In this document: positions 21,771 to 57,992 of the stretch, piece after piece
Numbering within the stretch: the stretch's first letter is position 1
Layout of the letters: each line of letters starts with the position of its first letter
Origin: Amoebidium appalachense
Lineage: Eukaryota; Ichthyosporea
DNA length: 64,000 nucleotides
Assembly (NCBI GenBank): GCA_963693365.1
Contig: CAVNZM010000002.1
Coordinates: 1,860,001 to 1,924,000 of the forward strand
Direction of reading: 5' to 3'
Position numbers and translations under genes: made by a program
The notes under the pieces: generated by a model
Databases searched by the model: none
What the model saw: only the letters and a program-made list of their open reading frames with translations
What the model was told of the DNA's origin: nothing

Positions 21771-22461
21771 CGTTGTGTGTTTGAGGTGTAGCAACAGCCC
21801 AGAAGGAACTGTCACCGCGTTACCTTAGCGCGAAAAACCGCACTAAAAGAAAGGTGTAGCTTGTCGTATCCTAATGTATGTGTACTAGAGACGCGGCACT
21901 CTACTAAGTGTACACACACGAAAAGGAACGAACGTGTACAGAAAAACGGTAAAGTTTATTCAGACCAGGCTCCGACGGGCAAACTTAGATCCGTACGGAA
22001 TGAGTCTAAGTTACAACTGAGGCCATCAAGGCCGTGCCCTCCAAGATCATCATCACCTGCCAGTGGCCCCCCTACGATGCCACATTCCAAACATTCCGAT
22101 CTACTTTATCGTGCGCCTGCACGAGCTAAGTCGATCTACTCAAACCAATATATTTATCCATGTCTCACCCCTCACCCTCCCCCTAGTGGCACCGCAGAGT
22201 CTAAATCTACATTTCATACTATCCTCCCCCCTCCCTCCCCCCCTTTCCTCTACATCTACATATATAAATACGTTTGGCAACACACTATCTAACCTTGCCA
22301 ATACTTACAAAAGGGCTTCTGCCCGAACAATCACATTCCTAAGTCCTCCTACGATCTATCCTATATACACACTAATTAGAATTCTATTGGACGGCTGTTC
22401 CGGCTGACGTGGTCCAATGCCCTGCGCCGGCAGAGGCAAGATGCACGCAGCTGCCAGACAG
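21712..22461 (-). other. probable gypsy leader and part of its 5' LTR
   Basis: This is non-coding, between the gypsy gag-like start and the truncated copia gag. It includes a 30-base-class T-run at about 21740-21770 (an A-run in gypsy sense). By position it should hold the gypsy 5' untranslated region and LTR, and stretches such as TGTAGCTTGTCGTATCC near 21856 could be an LTR edge. With the other LTR outside the window the limits cannot be fixed. Confidence 0.35.
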
Positions 22462-22671
22462 CTATCTTGAGGCCTCGGTCTTGATCTTGATGATCTGTGG
22501 ACCCGGCCCCCCCCCCCCCCCCCCCCCCCCACCCCCCGATCTCGATCGTAGACTTAGGCTAATCTGCTGAGACGGATTAGTATATGTCAGATGTCGTATC
22601 CTAAATTTCTCATCCTTCTTCTCGGACGGATTCCATTGTGGAAGGTTGATGTACGACGGTTTGTCAGTCAT
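22462..22671 (-). pseudogene. start of a diverged copia gag, truncated
   Basis: The ATG at 22671 begins MTDKPSYINLPQWNPSEKK, which aligns by eye with the gag start of the intact copia (MSEKPAYLNLTPW). A match to LTYYEWEP of the intact gag starts around RHLTYTNP and is lost straight after. The frame then runs into Ser/Gly low complexity over a C/G homopolymer (about 22507-22540). This is a second, older copia family member, cut off after about 35 residues, presumably by the neighbouring gypsy insertion or a deletion. Its leader to the LTR is about 76 bases. Confidence 0.7.
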
Positions 22672-22747
22672 GGTTGAAGCAGTATGTACGGAGGAATTTC
22701 GCGGTTGTAACGAGATTGTGTGTTAGCGTGCAAAGGGGCCGTAAACC

Positions 22748-23551
22748 TGTTGTTTTGTGTGGGTAAACGGAGAAGCAGAGAGCACAGATGGGTGTTATGT
22801 TATACACAACACAGAGACACACGGGAGAAACACAACCGGAGAGGTGGAACGATTACTGGAACCATAGGAAATGAATTCAACTGCTTGATATTTATTTCAA
22901 GATGAAGTTCCTTTTATACTCGGGAATGTGAAATCGATAAGCCAATAAAAAGAACGAAAACTCTTTTATCCAATCAGAAAGACGAAAACTATGAGGGTAA
23001 AATAAATCGATCGAAATGCCTGTCGACACATAGAAGATAAAACGCAATCCTCTAATGAAAGTAATCTTCTAATAAAAGTACGGAAACATTTAACAAAATG
23101 AAACCACTTATGTATCTAATTTAGTTCACATCATATATTTATACATGCAAGTTCTTAACATAACACGTCTAAATTTAAGTATTCCTAATAGTTGGGGAAC
23201 ATAGAGCAATTCTACGTCGTGGGAAAAGAAGGAAAAGGAATGAGGATAGAAAGGAATGGAATGGGAAAGGAATCGAATAGAATTAATGAGGAATGTAGGT
23301 TACTATATTTGGGAAAATATAACGAGATCTGATTGGACAACTTATTTAGACATTGAAGCAAACAACAATACGTGTGCACGGGCTAAATAGCTCGATGTGT
23401 ACACAGATCTAAGATATCTGTGCACACGGATCCGGAAAGGAAAGAAAGAAAGAAAGAAAGGAAAAGGGAAAAGGAAACAAACTACAACAAACTAATAAAC
23501 AAATGTAAAACTCAACTTCTAAGTCTTGCCGTTAATCATGGGAAGATGACA
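22748..23551 (-). repeat. 5' LTR of the diverged copia relative
   Basis: This is about 804 bases. Read on the plus strand it starts TGTTGTTTTGTG, like the ends of the intact copia LTRs (TGTTGTTTTGTACGG), and finishes near GAAGATGACA. It keeps the layout of the intact LTR: AATAAA/CAAT-like AT-rich parts, the palindrome CACAGAT-N7-ATCTGTGC (about 23404-23425) and an adjacent purine microsatellite (GAAA-type instead of GA, 23438-23470). Overall sequence is otherwise diverged. The exact right end is a best guess. Confidence 0.65.
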
Positions 23552-24455
23552 CCTTTTGCGCCACCCACGAGTTTGCAGCCTGGCCCCTTACCAAACACGT
23601 AGCTTTGGCTTATGCGGCTCACCTGCTAGCACGCCCGTACCACCCCAGCACGTTAGACTGCAAGTTTGCCGCCCTGCGCCAGGTACACCTGCTGTGGCAC
23701 ATTCCCTATTTGGACCAGGCCATCCTTGCAACCATCAAGAAGTCCTACGGCAGGGCCCACCAGACCACCACCGCCACCCCGCCCGACCCAAAACGGTTTG
23801 ACGCGCCCTGGGTCACCGGCCTGCTCATCGCACAGCTGGGCCGGCAGGACCCCGACGGTGACCGCTGGCTAGCGGGGGTGCTGTTGAGCTACCTGTTCGG
23901 CCTACGGTGCCGAGCACCGCTGCTGCAGTACAGGTGGGGGACCTGACCTGGGGAGACCCCACCCCCACTGGAGCCCAACGCCTCCACCTGACCTTTCGAA
24001 CCATCAAGTAGGCAGCTGGCAAGCAGATTCGGCCCCCTGCGCGCCACCGCATGGTTCCCCCCATGTGCGCACAGCTGTTAATGCGCGCCTGCGCGCACGT
24101 CCGGCAGCCCACCAGCCCCCTCCTGCCGTGCCCCAACGCTACCAAGGCCGTCAGCTGGCTGCGCAGCGCGGTGCAGGCCCTCGGCGTGCTCCCCGCCCTG
24201 GCTACCGGCATCACCTGGCACTGCCGGCTCCGTCACGGCATGGTCGGCGCTCCTCGTGCAATCGGCATCCCCGGGCCTTTGCAGTCATCAAGCACCTGGG
24301 GGTGTGGGACCTCACCGGCCAAACCCCTGAGGACAACTACGGGTTGGGCCACTGCCCTACCCCCGATGACCACGAGTACTTCAGCGACCTGCGCGAGTTG
24401 GACCCTGTGCGACTGTCGCAAACTGTGCTCGAAAATGTACTGTATATTATGTAAA
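23552..24455 (+). pseudogene. tyrosine-recombinase-like ORF remnant
   Basis: A frame open from the LTR junction (about 23552) to 23946 reads like the N-terminal SAM-like domain of a tyrosine recombinase: YAAHLLARPYHPSTL, FAALRQVHLLWHIP, IKKSYGRAHQ. The start of the catalytic domain follows, with a possible catalytic Arg in LSYLFGLRCRAPLLQYRW. After a stop or shift near 23944, other frames show WHCRLRHGMVG (H-x-x-x-R type box) and AVIKHLGVWDLTG with a following Tyr (PEDNYGLG), ending at TAA 24454. This pattern is seen in Crypton, DIRS/Ngaro and related YR elements. At least two frame changes make it non-functional as read, unless introns are involved. The diverged copia LTR abuts its 5' end, so the N-terminus is probably lost. 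Confidence 0.5.
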
Positions 24456-24559
24456 GTGTGGTGAATTTTGATTGACACTAATCTAGTGGGTTTTAGTTGT
24501 CGTTGCAGAGCAAAAATTCGTATAGTGGGCGTAGGTAGCATGTATAAGTTATAAATGTC

Positions 24560-24700
24560 TGAATTGATTGGACAATTCCATTTATTAACTTATTCTTCGG
24601 CCGTCTGATTGGGCCACAATGGTTATGTGGGCAATCAGCGGCCTGGTAGAGGAGGCTTATGGGTATATAAGCCGACCTTAGATCGGTCGTCTATTAGCAT
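24560..24700 (+). promoter_or_regulatory. candidate promoter, CAAT boxes and TATA box
   Basis: Two ATTGG-type motifs (TTGATTGGACAA near 24561; CTGATTGGGCCA near 24606) precede GGGTATATAAGCC near 24660. The arrangement fits a polymerase II core promoter firing to the right, about 750 bases before the MBD gene start codon. An association with that gene is inferred from position only; the motif also resembles the TRIM promoter. Confidence 0.4.
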
Positions 24701-24788
24701 AGCATATTCCCCGTCGCCTCCTCTCGCATCGCCCACCCTCCCGCCCGCACATATTTTCTTTCCCCGTCGCAGCTTTCAAGCTTAAATC

Positions 24789-24790
<2 letters not shown>

Positions 24791-24877
<87 letters not shown>

Positions 24878-24947
24878 GCGCACGTGCACACCACACACAC
24901 GCCTGCGCGCGCGGACGCACACAACATAGATATCTGCACACGGGCAT

Positions 24948-24992
<45 letters not shown>
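24791..24992. repeat. (CA)42 microsatellite and a 44-base G-run
   Basis: (CA)n spans 24791-24874 and an uninterrupted G-run 24949-24992, between the candidate promoter and the MBD start codon. If transcribed, they would lie in the 5' untranslated region or an intron. Confidence 0.95.
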
Positions 24993-24995
<3 letters not shown>

Positions 24996-25445
24996 TGTGT
25001 GTGTGTGTCTGTGGGTGTGTGCTTGTCCCTCGGTAGCAGTAGCTTCTAGTGGATTCGGTCCAGTGGGCCGAGTCGGGTTTGTGCTAGTATTTTGGGACGA
25101 TTCGATCCGGTATTGTGTAGTGTGAGTCGAGCCAATATAGCAATGAAAAGCAAGTATAAGTTATAAATTTCGGGGTCGAGGTCGCGCCTGCTGACGTCGT
25201 GTACAGAACTTAGAAGGCGAAGTCAACACACACCTTCATCCAGTAGTGTGATTCATTCAACTTTTTGAGTTGTGAGTCACGAAACGGTGGACTGGGTTGT
25301 TGCTTACAAGGTTCTCGTAAACAACAGTCAAACCAAAGCCTTTTGGGTATTTACGTTAGAGCCACACTGAAGGGGAAAAAAAAACTGCTGAGGATCATTT
25401 GTGAACGAAAGAACGCCGGAGAATTCGTGCAGACGGCATCGGAAG

Positions 25446-26447
25446 ATGAGCGAACTTGGCCTGCTTGGGTCGACTCTGGGCCAGAAGCGCCCACATGAGC
25501 TTCACGAGGGACTACACACTGACAGATCGGGTCATTACGGTGGGGATGATGTGGGATCTGAAGCTCAAGTGAAGCGCCAGGCTGTGCTGCTTACTACTGA
25601 ACATGAGCAAGACACTTCGGACTCATCTGATGAGGAGGAGGTAAGCAGACGCTCTGGCCTTGCTGGGGTGGATCTTTGCACGATGAGTGCACAAATTTGC
25701 GTGAAACTGATGTGCTTCATGGTTTTTGTGCCCAACAGAGTAGAAGTATAAGAGTTTCATAGTGCTGCTGTAGACACTGATAGGTAGTCAGTCCTTCAAT
25801 TTTTGAAATCGAAGGTGAACCTAACACTAAACATACAGAGTGCTGTGGATGCCATTCCTGTTTACGAGATCCCTTTGCGACTGCATGGCTGGACACGAGA
25901 GCGGTGCCAACGTTCTAAACCTGGCAGGGATGGGCAGCCCAACTTCGACATCTACTACTCTGCCCCTGGTGGCAGGAAGCTGCGCTCTTACAAAGAGCTT
26001 GAGGCATTTCGTAAGTTTCCTCAGTTGCTTGTATTAAGCAATTTGCTGAACTTGGTGGGAGCCGTTGTGAACGCGCCGCGCCGCTGTGGCTACACTTGAC
26101 ATCTGTGTGGAACGTTTTGGTACTTGCTGTTGATACACTTAACGGTTGCTTGTGTTTGCCTCACTCACTATCGTGTACATGTAGTAGAACATGTACACAT
26201 CAGGATGACCATATCACGGCCCTTGCTCGTCAAAGATTGGTTCAACGAAAGTCGTTTTTTGTTCTCTTACACGTTGTGTTCGCAGTGAGTCATTGGAGCC
26301 CACGCCTGACGACCAACATGTTCACGTTCAACAAGAGGGATATGGTCTCAGGAACTATCGAGAGACAGTCAGGCCCACGGCAGGCCAAAGAGGAAGGTGG
26401 GTCGCGGTTTTGCTTTTTTGTGAATCGTTTTGTTGTTTTTGCTGTGC

Positions 26448-26521
<74 letters not shown>

Positions 26522-27199
26522 CCCTCGGGGCCCCGCCCCGCCCTTTCCCAGCGCCTCCTTTTGTCCTCCCTTTTCGCATCACAATCTTTGATGATTTTGA
26601 AGTATGGGGTTGAGATGTGGAGGCAAGGGGAACGTGCAGAGGGGAAGGTGTCATATAGGAGTTGCATGGGTATACAATGTTTTAACTAGCTGAGTGTTTA
26701 GTAACATAGTACGTATAGCGCTAGCTACACTTCACTCACTCATTTTTTTCCCGCTTGTTCCACAGATGGGCCCTTGAACGAGGCAAACAATCTACCGTTG
26801 GGGTTGGGCTCGGCAGCCAGCCCACGACCAGCGAGTGCAGAAACAACAGCAGGTGTGCCTCTTGGGCAAATGCACAAACCGCCATCACCCTTGGACCCAG
26901 TGGGTCAAACCCATTCTAAGGCAACTTCGGGTACTACCACTCGTGCCCCTTCAGCCCCACCACGCTACAATGCCGAAGCATCTCTTTCCGGACCATGGCC
27001 GCACGGACATCGTCCAGCAATGACCGCCGCAGCATCCCGTCCACGCACTCTAAGCACCAGCCAAGTGGCGAGATCTGCACCATCCCGACGCACCTCAGTA
27101 CCTGTCAGCAAACTACGCAAGCTCGTCAAGCCAGCAAACAACAAAAATCTCGGTATCTGGGCGCCCAGACGTCCTTTAGATGTGACGATGGCCAGATGA
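25446..27199 (+). CDS. methyl-CpG-binding-domain (MBD) protein, four exons
   Basis: Coding exons 25446-25640, 25839-26010, 26286-26396 and 26766-27199 join in frame across GT-AG introns (donors GTAAGC, GTAAGT, GTGGGT) to give about 303 residues. Exon 1 encodes a charged N-terminus ending in an acidic Ser/Asp/Glu patch. Exons 2-3 encode an MBD fold: RLHGWTRERCQRSKPGRDG, then FDIYYSAPGGRKLRS, then LEAF and TNMFTFNKR, matching the family pattern G-W-x-R-E...D-(V/I)-Y-Y-x-S/A-P-x-G-(K/R)-x-(F/L)-R-S. This domain binds methylated CpG in animals and plants, and the protein would act in the nucleus on chromatin. Exon 4 is Pro/Ser/Ala-rich and basic near its end. ATG 25446 is the first in frame. Intron 3 contains a 30-base C-run then (CA)n. 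Uncertain: where the C-terminus lies, since a second frame is open to 27801. Confidence 0.8.
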
Positions 27200-27221
27200 T
27201 GTTTTGCCCCCCTTCCTCCAG

Positions 27222-27801
27222 ACTTCAAGCGGAGGCTAAGGCAAAGATATTGAGCATGAGAGCCGAAAGCATGGCTGATAGTAAGTCATCTGAGAGTGCT
27301 AAGGCGCAAGTTGCGGACGACGGAAGTGGTACGCAACACAGTGTGGGGATGAGCGACCCTACGGAAGAGAAGGAAAACACTGTGGAAAATTATTCGGGGT
27401 TTGAGGAGGAAGATGAAGAATGTGCCTTTGACGAATCAGATTTGGCCGATCTAGAAGAGTTGCTCAGACATGACTCATTAACCAGACGGGTAGCCGATGC
27501 AAACGTTTCCGAACATGGCAAAGTCGATCTCCCATCTTCCTCACCCTCCTCTTTCACAACTTGTGAAAGCACTGCTGTAGCCAGCGAGGTTGATGGTGTG
27601 GGCACGAGCACCAAGGCCGAGGCTCTGCCAGTGCGTGTGGGTTGTGAGAAAATTGTTTTGGGAGGGGGTAGTAAGCATGCTGATGCACGGAAGGCAGAGG
27701 GAATGGGTAGTGACGATGTTGGAGATGGAAATTTGAGTGATGAGGAGGAAGAAGCTAGCCAGAAGTATCTCATTATGCACGTTCATAGCGACAACGAATA
27801 A
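27222..27801 (+). CDS. acidic C-terminal frame, probable alternative end of the MBD gene
   Basis: In a different frame from MBD exon 4, an ATG at 26995 is followed by an open frame to TAA 27801. From about 27222 it looks coding: RLQAEAKAKILSMRAES, then long acidic runs (EEEDEECAFDESDLADLEEL) and an end SDEEEEASQKY. A good acceptor (CCCCCCTTCCTCCAG) sits at 27221, but the nearby donor GTATCTGG at 27151 joins it in the wrong phase. Either another donor is used, there is an indel in the assembly, or this is a separate downstream frame. A real coding role is likely; the connection is unresolved. Confidence 0.5.
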
Positions 27802-28900
27802 TAACTTAGATGTCGGTACTAATGTATGTTACGCGAGTGCTTGGTGCCTAAAGTTGGGTGCTGAGGTATTAATACCTTGTACATTTTATTGGTTTATGGT
27901 GATTCTAAATGCGCGGATCTTCTTGGACATGTACAACACCTTGCACACCGAAAGGGCATTTAGGGCGCTTCGTAGTGGTGATACCACGATCTAAGCAGAA
28001 AGTATGTGTTGTCTGGTTAAAAAACATATGTCCGGCAGCTTAGGCTTAGCATATTTAGTCTAAGCATTTAAATTTATTATCGTTCAGCCCATTAACCACC
28101 GCTGTCTGTTGAACGAAACGTGTTCTTGTCATGGTATCCTTAGCCATCATATGAAGAAAACATCCACTGAATACACTGTCTAAGTGATGGTCAGAAACCC
28201 CTTAGCCTTCATGCTTACCTTTCTCTGGCCCCGGTTTCTGCCAGCTGTGTAATATGTGTCTCCTTTCTTCACCTATTGCCTCCCTTTTATATTCTCACAT
28301 ATGTTGCCCATGTTTGAGTTCACCTGAACAACATTTTTAATCTTTTTTCTCTGCAGTTACATCATCATTGTGCCCCCCCCCCTCCCCCCCCCCCTCCCCC
28401 CCCCCCCCCTCCCCTACCCCCCCCTTACCCCTCCCCTGTGCCTGCAGGCCCCGTCCTGCCCCTCCAAAAGACGGAGAGAGAGGGTGGGGTGGGCTGGGGG
28501 GGGTGGGGATCCGGAGGGGGGTCTGGGATTGTTTTTACATATTGATGATATATCCGAACACCCGTAAAAAACTATGCAAATTCGAGACGTCCCTATGCTT
28601 AGTTACGTAATATTAATACGGGGCCGGGTGTGAATTTGTGCACCGGAGTCCTTGCAGTTTGTGTACGGAACTTAATGATTTACTGCCGGCCATAAGCTTC
28701 TATCTTCTTCTCTTTTTCTTAACTTATTTTTTTGTGTGCACCGGTGACGGTGACCGGGGGGGGAGGGCCGGAGGGAGGAGACCACCACCATTGGCCTGGG
28801 CACCGTGCACCCAATAGTCTGTCTGAGGGTACTTGAGGCTGAATTCTCATCCAATATTCGTCCTAATCCCCCCGGACAAATTTCTGCCAGCCCCGGCCCA
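27802..28900. other. intergenic, no gene seen
   Basis: This is AT-rich sequence after the MBD gene, then a C-rich block (28371-28437) and a G-rich block near 28494-28520. I see no reading frame beyond low-complexity ones. Confidence 0.6.
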
Positions 28901-29040
28901 GCAAGAGAGAGAGGGGAGAGAGAGAGGGGGGGGGGGGGGGGGGGGGGGGGGGGAGAGGGGGGAGGGGGGGATAGAGGAGAGAGGGGGGTGCAGGAGGGCG
29001 GGGGATCGAGGGGAGGGGGAGGGGGGAGAGAGACTGAGAA

Positions 29041-29073
<33 letters not shown>

Positions 29074-29122
29074 GGGAGGGAGGGAGGGAGAGCAAGAGAG
29101 AGAGAAAAAGGAGAGAGTGAGA

Positions 29123-29169
<47 letters not shown>

Positions 29170-29345
29170 GAGTGAGTGAGAATTTAAAGAGAGAGAGAGA
29201 GAGAGCTGATCGACGTAAAAGCTGTGTTCTTTTTTTGTGTATGGTGCACGTCCGTGGTGATGGTGGTGGTGGTGGGGGGGGGGTGGGTGGGTGGGTTGGG
29301 TGGGGGAAGGAAGGGGGAGGAGGGGGGTGGGGGGGGTGGGGGGAG
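28900..29345. repeat. G- and GA-rich low-complexity block
   Basis: G-runs at about 28927-28953 and 29126-29168 are set in (GA)n and GGGA repeats, with a GGT/GGGT-rich tail to 29345. Frames of poly-Pro/Ser on the minus strand here are by-products of composition. Confidence 0.9.
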
Positions 29346-30074
29346 GCTTGACAACAAAAGCCAAAGCCACCTGTGCTGATGCAGTAGCGATGTGATGGCA
29401 AATATGTCATGATGCCCAGGCTACAGCATAATACATATCGTATACATGTGCACGAGCTCACGGATGCGCACACGCACATATGCACGCGCACGCGCGCACA
29501 CACACACACATCCACGACGCCATCTACATCTATACGTGTGCACATGTGTAGTACTGGTGAGTTCGAATATATGGAACATAAGAGGCTTCTATGCACGTCA
29601 GGGTATGGATTGATGTCAGCGCGACGGCTGCAGGGGGTAGCTTGATTTTCTTCCTTTTCCTTTCTGTATGTTTCTTCTTCCTTTCTTTCCTCGAGCTCAT
29701 TATTAGTTATTACTGATTACTGTTATTATTATGGGGGAGGGGGGGGGGGGGGGGGGGGGGGAGGGATTTAGAATGGATCCATTGTAGCTAGAGCCCAATT
29801 ATCCGAGGGCTGGGGGTGGTGGTGGTTGGCTGGGGAAGGGGAGGGGGGGGAACCAGGGAGAGGGGAAGGGGGAGGGGGTGTCGGTGTATGCGCAGAAATG
29901 AAGTCGGCACGCTAAAATCAGAATGACACGCTGGCAAACAATGCTTATGATTAAGTAATAATATCGAAAGGTTTGTTTGTGCTAAGAGCTTGTGCACGGG
30001 AGTGTGTGCGCTTGGGTGAAGTGTGTGGGTGTGTGAGTGTGCGGGCACAACTTATGTGTGAGTCTGTGCCACAT

Positions 30075-30144
<70 letters not shown>

Positions 30145-30748
30145 GGAGGAAAGGCAGGCAGGCAGGCAGGCAGACAGGCAGGGTGAAGCACACACAAAGC
30201 GGGACGGTATTATTATTTTCTATTTCTATTCACTCGGGGCTAGGCCACCGACCATTTTCACTGGTGCAGCACTCAACTGCCCGCATTATCAATCACATTA
30301 TATAGACTTAATCAAGGTATACTTAAAAATGTTGGCAGGGTATATTTCATTCATTATACATTCACTATTTAATACTTGTACTACCATTCCTGCATCAACA
30401 AAGTCCGCCATTACTTCAAAACTTCATATCAACACAATGCTCTCTCACACTACATTCATACTTTCGCCTTGATATCTGTATGTAATTGTTTAGACGTTCT
30501 ATTTGCTCTAGCATTGCAGTAAAAAAACATCACATCACACGCGAAAAAAAAGTTGGAGTTGGGAGGGCCACATGTGCAGAGTTTTACGTCTGACGAGTAG
30601 AACCCTCCCCACGATCAAGAGCAAACAGCCGCTGTGGATCAGGTCTCGTGTCAGTCAAATGCAGCATTGCAGCCAAGCATGCCTAGGGTGGGAAAAAATG
30701 CAGTCTAATCTAGCTGAAATCCAGAGAAATTCTCGAGAGACTGGTTTC

Positions 30749-30750
<2 letters not shown>
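29346..30750. other. intergenic with microsatellites
   Basis: This contains a G-run (29733-29760), (TG)n followed by a 40-base-class G-run (30077-30143), and GCAG/GGCA repeats to 30180. The rest is unique sequence with no supported gene. Confidence 0.6.
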
Positions 30751-30779
<29 letters not shown>

Positions 30780-30789
30780 AAAAAAATTC

Positions 30790-30839
<50 letters not shown>

Positions 30840-30873
30840 ACCCAAAACCACCCAATAACCTTCCAAACAATTT

Positions 30874-30903
<30 letters not shown>
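30750..30903. repeat. A-run, C-run, T-run, A-run cluster
   Basis: An A-rich stretch (30750-30786), a C-run (about 30792-30839), a T-run (30871-30892) and a second A-run (to 30905) lie within 155 bases. The A and T tracts could pair as an imperfect stem around the C tract. Confidence 0.85.
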
Positions 30904-30905
<2 letters not shown>

Positions 30906-30981
30906 CCCATGAGGAGACAAGGGCATCAATCATACGTGGCTCTAATTTAAGGGTGCACTTGTTTCCATATTCTTTGCCCAG

Positions 30982-31091
30982 ATTGTCCTGTAACAAAACG
31001 AACGACCTAGTAGAAGGAGTGATTCATGTATGCGCTAGCCAAAAGGAGCAGTTCTTTCTGGAGCTGTTTGGGCGGTTTATCGTGAAAGGAG
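30982..31091 (+). CDS. weak exon candidate
   Basis: This 110-base stretch is bounded by TTTGCCCAG and GTATGTTG. It is open in one frame and reads with ordinary protein composition (VIHVCASQKEQFFLELFGRF). A possible continuation lies at about 31452-31521, before GTAAGTAC. I recognise no family, and the second acceptor is poor. It could be a chance match. Confidence 0.2.
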
Positions 31092-31999
31092 GTATGTTGA
31101 TGGTCCAGCTGGCCCCATAAGTGTGGGTGAATGCGGAGCCAGAATTCGTGCCCCTGTATTCTCCCTCTCCCTCTCCCTCTCCTTCTCTCCTCCCTCCCTC
31201 TCCCTCCCCACCTCCCTCTCTCTGGACGTGTGTGCTTTTGTGCATTTGTGTGAATGTGTGTATGTATAGGTGAGTGTGTGCTACGGATTGTGTGTTTGCG
31301 TGTCTGGGTGTGTGAGAGTGCGAGCGTGCGCTTGTATGTTTGTGTGGATGCGTACCGCAGCACACGTGTGTGTGCGTGTGTGAGTGAATGAGTGAGTGAG
31401 TGTGTGTGTGTTTTCGGGGGGGAGGAGTAGGTACTGAAAAAGCGCTGTGGCCCACATTCAAGATGGCACCGGTCAAGGACTGGTCTTGGCCAGAGGGTAC
31501 CTCCCTGCACACATGCACCGTGTAAGTACAAGAGCATCGGAATGGGCCTTGAACACAGCAAACACATGTGCCAAAAATTTGCCTAGTACACATTGTAAGG
31601 GCGATTGGCGTGCACGGGTTTTCTTTCTCTTACTTTTTTGTGACCGTTGTCTAATGGCCAGTAGATGGTAGTGGTAGTTGCAATAAAGAGAGCGGTACCC
31701 AGGGGGGAGGGGGGGCGGTTTTGAATGCGGAACACAGTACGAAGTACATATACACGACGCGAGGCACGGTGCAGGACACATGCAAAGGCAAACATTCAAG
31801 TATGCAACATCAGCAATGCGCACAGTATGCATCATCAGCAGAGCCCATCCTCAGGGAGGGCCCATGTCAACAATTGCATCTGAGTTTCGGCCCCTGAGCC
31901 CGTGTATATACGACTCTCCAACTCAAAATCAACTGAACTTGGGAGGGCCAACCCGTCAGATCAAAGACGAGCAGGGTTGCTTATGCAAGCAAGGGGGAG

Positions 32000-32046
<47 letters not shown>

Positions 32047-32401
32047 AAAAAAAAAATATTAAAAAAATAAACACACACACACACAAACTCCCCCTGTTTC
32101 CCTAACAGTAGCACCCATCATTTGAGTATATATCCATACGTTCATAGACGTGAACAACGAAAAAGAGAGAGCATCAATATACAACATTAGGTAAACAATC
32201 ACAAACACGCACACCCACCCGCCTACACCCACCCACGCCTGCCAATAAACCTCCAAAAGTAAATAGACCCAAAAGAACACAAAGCAACGCTCACATCCCC
32301 CCTTCCTTCCCCTCCCCCCCCCCCCCTCTCCCCCCACCCGTACCACCCAACACCTCCCCTCTCCTCCTCCCCCTACTCCCCTCCCCTCCCCTCCCCTTCT
32401 C
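31092..32401. other. intergenic, dispersed repeat copy and homopolymers
   Basis: CTCCCT-type repeats (31150-31215), GT-rich DNA (31240-31415), and a copy of a dispersed repeat (about 31735-31990) also found at 50330-50970. A C-run (about 31999-32031) runs into CACA and A-runs, and pyrimidine-rich DNA fills 32290-32400 just past the stop codon of the large minus-strand gene. Confidence 0.6.
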
Positions 32402-56704
<24,303 letters not shown>

Positions 56705-57413
56705 TGTGCCGAGGCATCAAGGACACCTGTATGAACAACACATATGATTAGGGAGAGAGAATGGGTTGTTCATACACATACACACGGGTAGATGCTATAG
56801 TTGTGAATGCTGCAACACAAGAAAATTAAAAATTGCAACCCATTTTTGTTATGATCGGATTTTTTAAAGGCGTGTAGAGTTGCATAGGTGTAGCAGACAT
56901 TTTGAAATGAACTGATGTGTGCAAGGGGGGTGCATCAGGTACATGCAAATGTGTGTGTGTGCGCCCCCCCCCCCCCTGCGCGCATGTGCATGTGCATGCA
57001 TGTACGTGTGTTTTCCTTATATATATAGATGGCTGCGTTCACACGGGGCGGGTATGATAGGCCAGGGATATTTGCAAGATTCCCGGGATAGGCCGAAATC
57101 GATACATGAAAACTGCGACCAACAAACGGGAGGCAAGGGCGAAGTGGATGTATGACAAAAGGCCACTTACAAGGATGCACTAACATAGATATTACGAGAA
57201 GGAAATTGTTTGAAACCATACCGCACGTGCATACACAATTATGGGTGCCATGATACTGGCACCTAGCACCCAGGAATCACAGGAGGAAAGCAACATAAGC
57301 TTAAAACGCCACACGAAGGATAATCTCCCCCCCCCACCCCCTCCCTTCCCACCCCACCCCCTCCCTTCCCCCCTTTTTCCTTTTTTTTTTTCCCCCCCCC
57401 CCCCCCCCCAAAA

Positions 57414-57447
<34 letters not shown>

Positions 57448-57662
57448 CGGGGGGGGAAGGGAGGAGGGGTTTGAGAAGAAAGAGGGAGATGCCCACGAGC
57501 ATCATACTCATCACCACATTTTAAGCATGTAAGAGCCAAAAAAAGGGAAACGGTCACTATTGCATCACTTCAGAGCATGGTGACACCATGATGTAACAAG
57601 TAACGACTGGAACAGCCACTAGTGCAGCAGGCGAACCCATAAGAGAGACGGGGGAAGGGGAA

Positions 57663-57696
<34 letters not shown>

Positions 57697-57957
57697 TGCA
57701 TAACCTCAGCCCCTCAACAAAGCACACAACCATGCGCTAAAGGCGCATCATTTTTCAGAAGGGCAGGGTGGGAATTGACATGCATGACCTCCAAAACTAT
57801 GCATACATGTACGCGGAGGTAAATGTGCCCATACTTGTATACATGTACAGTCCCACCCACAAACCAGCCAAACGAGAGAAAAAGCGAAAAATGGAACAGG
57901 AGCTATAAGGGTATCTCCCAGAGTTTTGTATGTGTGTCGAGAGAGGAGATCAGGGAA

Positions 57958-57992
<35 letters not shown>

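Noticed and set aside
28672-29596. Pro/His-rich frames of about 230-250 codons on the minus strand
   Set aside because: Frames over homopolymer and GA-repeat DNA with no unique-sequence support or splice context.
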